From Albugo candida (taxonomy: Eukaryota; Oomycota; Peronosporomycetes; Albuginales; Albuginaceae): DNA of 64,000 bases. Where the stretch lies: contig CAJNAR010000150.1 of the NCBI GenBank assembly GCA_905220665.1, positions 248,001-312,000 of the forward strand, given 5' to 3'. Below are positions 55,383 through 64,000 of the stretch, one piece after another. Positions within the stretch are counted from its first letter, which is position 1, and each line of letters begins with the position of its first letter. The notes under the pieces are model-generated. The model saw only the letters and a list, made by a program, of their open reading frames with translations. It was not told the DNA's origin and did no database searches. Both the position numbers and the translations under genes were made by a program.

Positions 55383-56633
55383 ATGCTATCGGAAACGTTG
55401 CGGGCAAGTGACTCTATCAAAGTGCGGAAAGAGTCAATACTTTTCGATTCACAAAATCCTCTCAAGATTGTTTCGGAATCTAAAAGCACAGTTCTCACGA
55501 CTAAAGCAATTGCATCATTCAAACCAGCTGATGATTTAGTTGTGGTCAAGACCGCGTTTGAGGGGCAAATAAAGCCAATAGAAACGGTGGCTGACACGCA
55601 AGCATCAGTAATGGAACAGACGACACAATCTCCTACAATTTGCAGTACAGTTCGTGATCAGATCACGAATGCGAGCTCCTGCGGCTTTGCAACACATTGC
55701 GGTCAACGATACACTCAAGAAGTATTTTGCAGACACATGTATTTTGCTTACACAATTAACGTAGGACTTTATTCTAGGACACTTACTTTGTCGGACAAGT
55801 TTGCTACCAACGAAGTACTTTGAATGGCGTCTTTCGAACAGATTTTCCGGGCTGTTTTGGGGTATTTGATGGACATGGAGGAACACGTGCTTCCAATTTC
55901 TGCGCAAATTTCGCTTTCCGGAAATTTGGGCGGAAAGTGAAGGAAAGTGGCGCATCTGTCGAAGAAGTATTATACGACGCGATATATGCTTTAGACGATG
56001 ACTTTTGTGCAATAACACGACGATCACAAGCACAACGACAAGGAAGAGTCAAAGAGGAAGGCAGTACATGTCTACTGGCTGTTATACGCGACAACATCGT
56101 TCATATTGCCAATGTTGGGGACTCCCGCGCGATCATTTGCACACATAAAGGCAAATACATCTCACTTTCGCGAGGTAAGGTATTCCCAGTGTCGTATTTA
56201 ATTGCTTATCGCGGTTATAGATCACAAGCCTCAGAATGGCGAAGAACGCGTTAAAATTGAAGCTCGTGGAGGGACTGTCACGGGATATCCTTCTTGTTTC
56301 TATTCCATCTGGCCTATCAATAAGCTTATCGACGTACCAAGAGTAAATGGTCTCCTGTCAATGTCACGTTCTATTGGCGATGTTGGTCTCAAGCCGTGGA
56401 TTACATGTGAACCGGACATCACTACACATGTACTTAGTGCCAAAACGGACAAATTTTTGATTCTTGCAACGGATGGCTTATGGGATGTACTTTCAAGTCG
56501 AAAAGTTGCCAATATCGCGTATTGTTATGACGATCCGCAAGACGTTGCTGACGCACTCATTCTAGAAGCGCTGAGGAGAAAAACACACGACAACGTCACC
56601 GTTCTCGTTGTTGATCTGGCTTCCTTCTTCTGA
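55383..56633 (+). CDS. PP2C-family protein phosphatase
   Basis: Exons 55383-55721, 55778-56174 and 56221-56633 join in phase to 382 aa. It is a metal-dependent Ser/Thr phosphatase. Splicing restores the first motif, RYTQEDTYF (the MED-type motif with the first metal acid). It is followed by FGVFDGHGGT, the domain core with GSTCLLAVI, NVGDSRAI, LSMSRSIGD, LATDGLWDVLS and, near the end, DNVTVLVVDL. All metal-binding Asp residues of the family appear present. The first about 100 residues are a Ser/Thr- and Lys-rich extension without a domain. The first intron hides a stop-containing stretch, so a single-exon reading would miss the N-terminal motif. Confidence 0.9.
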
Positions 56634-56726
56634 GCTAGCAGTGAAGCTACAAACCAAGTGTATTTCCATTATAAATGTACATAAATAATACCAGCATGGA
56701 TTTTGGCTTTTTGGCATCCATTTTTT

Positions 56727-59180
56727 TTAGCCATTTGCCAAACGCTCGGCACAGTCTTGGAGCACGTGATGTACTTTGTCTGGAAAGTGATCGTCCAGCA
56801 TGGTTCGAGCGATTCGAATACTTTGAAACTTTTGGCGCTCCGACCAGCCAAAGCTGTAATCTGTACGCTCCGTGCAGCAGATTCCATTGCTTCCTGGCCG
56901 ACAACAGACCCAGAAACCGCCCAGTTCTCTTGCTGTGATGCTTCTTTTGAGATGAATGAGACGACCAGGTAGAGTCAGATCATGAATGGGTTCCGCGTCC
57001 TGAATTCGGCGAAGCATTGTGCGGTAATTGGCAAGTTCTTGGGCGGTTTGACAAGCCTTCCGATTTGGTTCTTCCGACGCAAATAACAAATCTTGGGGCT
57101 TTTTCCATCGTAATGCTTGCTTGAGAATGTCAGATTTGCTCACTTTACTCCGTTCAATCAAATCGATCACTTTGTCGCGTAATTCTTCGGCCGAGCAGAT
57201 GGACGCGCGTGCTACAATGTCGTTTCCAAGGACGACTGAAGTCACAAACTCCCCACATTTACTGGCAAGATTTGGCGATACGACACAGCCAGGTGGGCTG
57301 AATGCAAAGCAATGAATATTCGGATACTTTGGGCGTAGCATGTTTGCTAATAAGACAGCGATTCCGGCACCAAGAGAATGTCCTGTCAGAACGAGACGAT
57401 AGTGCTTGTACGATCCCATCTCGCACACATTGAGCTGATCATAGGCGATGAATGCATCTGACTCGGGGTTGTAAAGCATCTCCAGGACACCAAGTAATTC
57501 CAGGTTCAGGTAGAGGGCTTGAGCGGCATGGAGAAATCCTTGATGAGCAAATTCTCCAATACCATCGCATCCCCACCGCTTAGAGGTATCATCCATGGAC
57601 ATTCCATACGCAATTGCGTCTGTAAGACAATCCTCTAATGACAATGTACCTCTTATGGTCAATATAACTTCCTCTTTGACATGGTCCAATATGATTGCGA
57701 ATGCGGGATGATAGACAGAATTGTAGAAGGAAGCGTACACAATATCACCTGAAGACACTCCTGTGACTAGCTGCAACGTGGCTTGGTGTAGATGCACCCA
57801 ATTATCACCATGAATATATTGCCGAGGCCGCTTCCAGCATGAAAACGCTAATCGGAAAATACCTCTCCATGGATGAGACCAAACATAAAGCATCCAGCCG
57901 TATATTCCAATCGCGTACTTGGAGTGATACGCAAGATTTCTCACTGTATCTCGAAGAAAAGGATCGTCTTCATTTAGCTCCGCTTGAAGCGCAGAAGCAG
58001 TAGTAATTCGTTCAGCTTGATTAGATTCGAGGTCTGGAGGCATTGGGGTATTCGGAGCAGCTAGATTAGAACCGATAGCTTGTGCATCATCTACCCAGTG
58101 TGTGCTAGTGTTTCCTGTACTAAATTCTTCCAAACGCTTTTGTGCAGCTTCTATCTTTCCTTCTCCCTTCACTTGAGCTCGATGAAGCAACCCAGGAAAG
58201 TCGTGCTCTAGCTGCATAGACTCCTCGTGAGCTTGAACAGCTGCAAGTAAAATGTATCCTGCGACAATATCCGATATGACCAAGTCTGGGCTTCCGTAAA
58301 ACAATCGCGCAAAAACAGTTGCCACAGCCGACATGGAGTCGTGCTGGGTGCCAGCACCTCCAAACAAATTGCAAGTGAGACAACGGAAGCACTGACAGCA
58401 CGCGTGACATCGTCGCTCCCAATGCTCGCGTTGAGGAATGTAAACATCCGAATTCGGTAATTCATCGGCATCTATGAGGAAAGAAGTGGCACACACACAG
58501 ACAAAATATGAGATTTCGCTGCTTTAATGATATCAGAATTTCGAAATTGATTGCCAAATGAATTGGAAACCATTCAAAAGGACGTTTTGTTCACAATCAC
58601 TTGCACGAGGAAAAGCATCTGAATCCAATACATCCGAAGGCCGCACTCCGGTTAGCATACAGCACCCAAATGAAAAAGAGCAAAAGACTTGGAGTATCAT
58701 TGCGATCGATATAAACTGTAAAACAGAATTGAAGATGTGCGTCTAAAGAGATAAAAGCATTCGTACCAAAACGCATTCTGCGTGAGAATACCCGCATTTT
58801 GAGGTGCGTTGGAAATAGAGATGAAGTCCCAAAAGGCCGAGGGAAAACATGAGTACTGACCAAATTATATGCACTTGCAGTACTTTTGGCATTAGAATAC
58901 GTTTCTCTGAGTCAATAATTGTCCCTTTGGAGGCGATATGAGCGATAATCGTACATACACATATCATAAATGCATGAGAAAGCAGACTCAAAACACCAAA
59001 CCAAAAGAAATTGTCGGCGAACGGAAAGCGCATATGTTTAGGACACGAATGCAGAAAGAATGTATAGATGAAACTGATACACAGCCATGGAAGTTGATAC
59101 AATAGCTGTAGCAGCGAAGGATAATAGAAATCATCGCTTCCAACTCGACTGCGGCGACCACAGATGACGAGCGCAGGCAT
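56727..59180 (-). CDS. DAGL: sn-1 diacylglycerol lipase (DAGL-type)
   Basis: Exons 58767-59180, 58601-58715 and 56727-58471 join in phase to 757 aa; the second intron, 129 bp, is longer than usual here, so its exact edges are less sure. DAGL cleaves diacylglycerol to monoacylglycerol at membranes. The opening MPALVICGRRSRVGSDDFYYP followed by membrane helices mirrors the N-terminus of animal DAGL-alpha (four membrane segments). The soluble part has SPDLVISDIVAGYILL and HAALALYGW-like YAIGIYGWMLYV, then ILTIRGTLSLEDCLTD. The catalytic serine motif is GHSLGAG and the Asp motif VVLGNDIVAR. The catalytic His is probably in DHFPDKVHHVL near the end. The start is 24 bp from the WASH subunit gene on the other strand. 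Confidence 0.87.
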
Positions 59181-59204
59181 TTTACCACACCAATTACAAT
59201 AAGG
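59181..59204. promoter_or_regulatory. Very short bidirectional promoter region (DAGL/SWIP)
   Basis: 24 bp lie between the two divergent ATGs; 66 bp if SWIP begins at Met 59247. Core promoter elements must overlap at least one transcription unit. Confidence 0.45.
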
Positions 59205-62200
59205 ATGAGCCTTATAACATGTAGAAACACTATTTCGGGAATCGAAATGCTGCGATCAAAAAAGTCGCGTCAGAATTTAAATGAGACTTCCACCGCAGAT
59301 GACACAAATTCACGAAAGCCGAGCAATCGAAAGCCTGAAAAAGATCAAGATGCATCTTCAGTCAATAGACTCTCTGATGAACTCAGTCAAAGCGGACATT
59401 CGCATTCTCTATCGCCTTCTTCTCGACATTTTGAGCGTCCACGCTTTGATTCTCGAGCTTCTTGGGCCGATTCGACTCGATTTGACCGCATGGATTCGAA
59501 TGCTTCATTTGTTTCGTCTAAAGCATCGTTGAAGGCTTCTTCCTCCAACCGAATGCGCTCAGATTCCCGGGTCTCTACTTCTTCTCGGCTTTCAAGGATC
59601 TATCTGAACGATAAGAAAAAGCTTCGAAAATCGTCTCTTGCAGGATCGTACGTGGGAAGCAAGCGACCGAAAGATGGACCACTTTCAACCATTACGGAGA
59701 GCTGGAATCTTGGAGAGGATGGGGTGGAAGGACCATTTACGGGCTTTGGGGCTGAAGGTTGAAAAGATTACAAAAACTTGTAGCACTTTACTTATCTTAT
59801 TGCATGACAGATCAGCCCATCCGTGATCAATTGCAACTCGGAATGGATGTCGTGAATGACCATACGGTGAGGTTTGAGAGCTTCTTGATGAAATAAGCTC
59901 ATTGTGGAATGTAGTCTAGATTGAAAGAAATTGAAGACGCAATCACCGCAGCAATGTCGGAAGTTTGGGGCTATTGGGTACATATACATTCTTAAAATCG
60001 ATTTTTGTCTAAGATTGTCTTTAGGCAGATCCGATCCAGCTACAATTACATCCAGCAGAGCGTGTGGATGTACAGGAGCTTATTAATACCGACAATGAGC
60101 TCTTCAATAAAGTGCTCACAGTGTTTGCAGTATTATGTGACGAGATTTCTGAGCTTAAAGTGACGGTAGAAGATACTTTCTACCCCGCGCTGTCTATGTT
60201 TGGGCAGCCTCATCACGGCCAAGGCGAATCAGAGGAAGACAAACAAGAAGGAGTTCACAAAGCCGGAGAATCTGAAGTTTTTATTGGACGAATGCTACCA
60301 TTTTTTCAAGATCTTTCCAACTTTGTGGATCGATGTAACGCGATCACGCTCAATATTCTGCACCAGCTGGCAAGTTTGTACCAAAACTATCAAAAACTAT
60401 GGAAGTCTACGTTCAAGATGGTGCATCTTCATCCTGTTTTTGATGCATTGGCAAGTCTGCTGGAAGTGATGATTACAATCGATTTACTTGTGGCTGACAA
60501 TACGCACATTGCGGTTGCTTGGGACAAGTATAAGCGAATGATGCAATATGTCCGCTCTGATCCAGCTCGATACGATGTCACAGTCGACGCTGTCAAGCAA
60601 TTTGAGCGTCTACTTGTGAGCTTGGATCAGACGATTATGAGCGGCCAGGTATTCCAGACCTGTATTGAGCAGGATTTTGAGGCTTTTGGTACCGAATTTG
60701 AAGATCAAGATCGCGAAGAGAGTGATTCCGGAAAACCAAGCGAAAGCGAGGATTGTTCTTCGCGTATAGAGCTACGAAGCAATCAGGTTTTCCTGGATGA
60801 ATTTTTATATTGCATTAGTGCACGTTTGAGCAGGAGCGAAGTCGGTATCAATACATCCACGGAAACATTCGAACGTCAGCAAATTATTGGAACAGCAGGT
60901 CTCTATGTCCTTCATCGTCGCCTTCTGCCAACGAGTGTCGCTCCAGATCCTCAGTTGTACAAACGCTTTTGGGAGCTGCAGCGTAAAGCTCCCTGTGTTA
61001 CACTCTGTGGTAAACTCTTATGGCACTTGCCGGAATTTCTACTTAAATATGCTCCGATGACGTCAAAAAAGCTGCAACCGACCGATATACTTGAATTTCG
61101 GAAGGAATATCTCTTATTGCTGGATGAAGCTTTTGCCGATGATATCGCAGCCGCAAAGATGGAACTCACAGCTTGGTTGGCTCGTGTGGAGTCGTATTTC
61201 CAGCCAACAACTCGCGGATGTGGTGATCCACTCCGAATCTTGAGCATTCGTGGCAATCTCATGCTCAAGGGACTGATGCTGGCGAAAAGAGTGCAGACGA
61301 TGATGCACACGCTTGTCAATATGCACTTATCACAAAGAATTCCAATGCCAAAACGTGTCGTACGGCCTCTATATCTTTCTATTGAAGTTCTCAAAGCGAT
61401 CGAATTCATGTTAGCACGAAAGAATCCAGTGTTAGCCGAGTCGTTTGCGCTCATTCTCCAACAGGTGGCATATGCTTTGTTTGGGTGTTTCCGACCCCTG
61501 AAAGCAAAATTGGAAGCCAGCAAGAAGTTTGATGACACAAAACTCGATATACTGGCGGCTGTGACAGTACTAGAAGAGATTTTGACTACCGGGGAATCGT
61601 TCTCGTACACGAGAATCACAATCTTGGATCTAGCCGCTCAAATCGCACTCATCTCTTCCGAAATGAGCTTTGACGATGAAGGAACGGATCCATCAGATGG
61701 AGCGGTACCCGGTGATTCTGCGCGTGGCAGTCTTCGTGATGGGGAAGAGCCTGTCAAACTAATTTGGAAATTACGCTTACTGAGTGATTATCAGCGTAAA
61801 ATTCGAAACGCATGCGATTGCTCGTTCTTTCACTGGAACCACGAGCTGCTACATTCCTTTTTGGGCGATCTCTATGGCCAACCCGAACATGCTAATCGCA
61901 TTCAGTACATAATCAGCGGTTTCCTGGATGCCGTCAGAGTCCTAAAGAGCGTCCAACACGAAGCTGATAATGAGATATTCACAACAATGTACGCGAAATT
62001 CATCGACAGTGTTTTGGAGGAGGAGATCGTACAGAATTTATGCAAGGATGTTGAGAACGATCTTCGACTTCATATCCATTCGGTGCATTTGGATCATCTT
62101 GAGACACCGAATCCAAAAGAAACTCCCGATTTCAAAGTACTTCTTCACTATCTCAACCTCCGGCCTATTCGCATGTATGGACACTTTGTTGATCTACGAT

Positions 62201-63673
62201 GTCGTGTGACGCATTACTTGGAGAAAACTTTTTATAATCTAACGACCGTGGCACTCCATGACTGGAAAACGTATGGAGAAATGCGCAATTTGGCGAACGA
62301 TAAGTACGCACTCAATTTGGCCGACAACCACCTTCCGATGGGCTCACTGAACCAAGGATTGGACATATTACAGATTATGCGAAATATCAAGATTTTCGTG
62401 GCACGATACAATTACAATCTGAACCAGCAATTCTTTCTCGAACGACGAAGCGATAAAGGCTCACGTCATCTCAATTCGATTAATATTCATTCAATAGCAA
62501 GTTCCATTCGAACGCACGGAATGGGAATTATGAACACTACTGTCAACTTTACATATCAATTTCTGACAAAAAAGTTTGATATTTTCTCACAATTTCTGTA
62601 TGACGAATACATCAAGTCATACCTTCAACGAGAAAAGAGGTGGTATCGTAAGAACCGAGACGATGCTTTGGTAGATAATAAGTATCCATACGCTCGAGCT
62701 TTTCAATTCAATAGAGACATCCGAAAGCTTGGGGTTTCAGATTCAGGAAAGAGTTTCTTGGATCAGTTTCGAGTGCTTATCACGGAAATTGGCAATGCGT
62801 TAGGATACGTTCGTATGGTTCGTTCGGCAGGAATGAATTATTGCAGCAATGCCATCAAATTTGTACCGGATTTGAATCAGGCACATTTCAGTTTCGAGGA
62901 GCATACGCAACAACGAATCGTAGAAACAGACTCGACACGAATCCCTGCGGCTGTCTTTGATGAATCGGATGTGAAGCCATTATCCGACGAAACAATGGTT
63001 GCTGCACAACAATTGGACAGTGTTATTGCAACGTTGGCGAAAAATTTCTCTGAAAATAATAATTATTTTCAAATTTTGGTCCAAGTGTTCCAAAATGTTA
63101 TCAATAGTATCGAACAGAAGCATCTCGTGAATTTCTATCATATTATTCCGGCTCTGACAATCAATTTTGTGGAGACAATTGTCCAGGCAAAAGATCTGAT
63201 GTACAAGAATACCCGACGCCGAGAATCCTACTTTTCTGACGACGGATTCGCGATTGGTGTGGCTTATATATTGGCCATGTTGGATCAAGGCGATGTACGT
63301 ATTTTGATGTTTATTTGGTTGTAATCGGGTGATATGATATTTGTGTAGGTATTTGATACTTTGCATTGGTTTGAAGAAGTCAGAAGAAAATACAACGAGG
63401 AAGAGCGGCTGTATAACGTACGCTACTTTTGTCGACGAAAGAATACCGATGCTGACCGCAGCATGTGCTGATTAGGAGAAACAAGTGCTTCGGGATGGCC
63501 GTAAGAAAGAAGTAGCAGCACGAAAAGAGAAAGAGACAACGGCAGAGTTGATCGAAGATGAAGAAGAAGATCATGCTTTACAAATGACTGCAAAGCGAAT
63601 CGAGTTGCATCGTCGAGAATTTGATTTACTTGATTGGTCACTGAACGGAGCTCGAATATTTTTCAAGGAGTAA
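59205..63673 (+). CDS. WASHC4: WASH complex subunit 4 (SWIP/KIAA1033)
   Basis: Exons 59205-59757, 59811-59866, 59915-59977, 60025-63294, 63349-63417 and 63476-63673 join in phase to 1402 aa. SWIP is a structural part of the WASH complex, which drives Arp2/3-dependent actin at endosomes. A Ser/Arg-rich, disordered N-terminal region of about 185 residues is followed by the helical body. Family features include the block around MLPFFQDLSNFVDRCNAITLNILH, LRPIRMYGHFVDLRCRVTHYLEKTFYNLT, and near the end DDGFAIGVAYILAMLDQ, FDTLHWFEEVRRKY and EFDLLDWSLNGARIFFKE, which parallel the C-terminus of human SWIP. The last two introns are needed to reach the family end. The start may instead be Met 59247. 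Confidence 0.93.
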
Positions 63674-63770
63674 GCTACTTCCGCTCACCGCAAAAAGAAG
63701 CTGTTGGAGTCAAGTGGTGGACAAGGGCAAAGAAGATGCGATGTCAAATGTATTGGTGCGCTGCGTGATG

Positions 63771-63998
63771 CTATGAGACCACCTTGAGACGTTTTAACTG
63801 TGCTACTTTATCCGGATCAGCGTATGTGTCACCATTTCGTATGTGCCAAACAATACCTCCGAGGTTTAATCCCCACGTTTGGCGCGGATACGGCTCGCTA
63901 TGAGGCACGTTGAATCTTGTACCCATATCCTGACAAGAGCCTGCATGCGTTGCAGCAAAAGCTTCTAGTGCTGGAAGGATGTACCGTTGCCAACGTGC
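63771..63998 (-). CDS. Helicase-associated repeat protein, 3' end only
   Basis: The frame is open from the right window edge to the stop at 63771, giving 75 visible residues. It reads RWQRYILPALEAFAATHAG, then DMGTRFNVPHSEPYPRQTWGLNLGGIVWHIRNGD and a short DPDKVAQLKRL tail. This is one unit of the helicase-associated (HA) repeat, with the family pattern W...L.ALE.F...H, F.VP, WP or YP, G..LG..V...R, and D....L..L. Proteins with many such repeats are abundant in stramenopiles; their function is unclear. The start and most of the gene lie beyond the window. Confidence 0.7.
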   Translation of the reverse strand, partial: ARWQRYILPALEAFAATHAGSCQDMGTRFNVPHSEPYPRQTWGLNLGGIVWHIRNGDTYADPDKVAQLKRLKVVS

Positions 63999-64000
63999 TT

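Overview
The window is nuclear DNA of a eukaryote with compact, intron-bearing protein-coding genes. Introns are mostly 43-71 bp with GT..AG ends. An oomycete is the best fit, and a white rust (Albugo-like) genome is my best guess. The basis is short introns, genes on both strands with very small gaps, a C-terminal helicase-associated repeat of the type common in stramenopiles, a clustered annexin family, flagellate-type proteins and a fused P5CS. The genus is inference. No rRNA, tRNA, CRISPR array or recognisable transposon was seen.

Layout, left to right. 1-4.7 kb: the 3' part of CstF-77 facing a protein with F-x-P repeats. 6-12.8 kb: a FANCD2-like gene whose 5' part reads poorly, facing a long LEA-like protein tail to tail. 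13-17.5 kb: a HAD phosphatase and a UBAP2/Lingerer/Def1-like protein. 17.9-23.0 kb: three tandem annexin genes with a small putative GPI-anchored protein between the first two. 23.4-32.9 kb: bifunctional P5CS, a MAK5/DDX24 DEAD-box helicase head to head with a Twinkle primase-helicase, and a golgin-84-like protein. 33-38.2 kb: a PH-PX protein, a vasohibin-like protease and Tim22. 38.2-44.5 kb: the Mrd1/RBM19 ribosome biogenesis factor, a CCT-motif protein, an MFS transporter and a short TRIP4-type zinc-finger protein. 44.5-47.8 kb holds no gene I can support. 47.8-54.1 kb: a RUN-RhoGAP-ELMO fusion, a hypothetical protein, DENR and another hypothetical. 55.4-63.7 kb: a PP2C phosphatase, a diacylglycerol lipase and the WASH complex subunit SWIP. 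The right edge holds the end of a helicase-associated repeat protein on the minus strand.

Most genes are core cellular functions rather than host-interaction genes. Several touch membrane traffic and cytoskeleton (annexins, golgin-84, PH-PX, WASH SWIP, RUN-RhoGAP-ELMO, vasohibin). Others serve RNA processing and ribosome biogenesis (CstF-77, MAK5, Mrd1, DENR) or mitochondria (Twinkle, Tim22). Gene packing is tight: four head-to-head pairs have start codons 24-74 bp apart, and several tail-to-tail pairs have stop codons 11-50 bp apart.

Exon models were built by eye from splice signals, frame continuity and family resemblance. They are best where several exons stay in phase and the joined protein reads as a known domain. 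The 5' part of the FANCD2-like gene could not be resolved.
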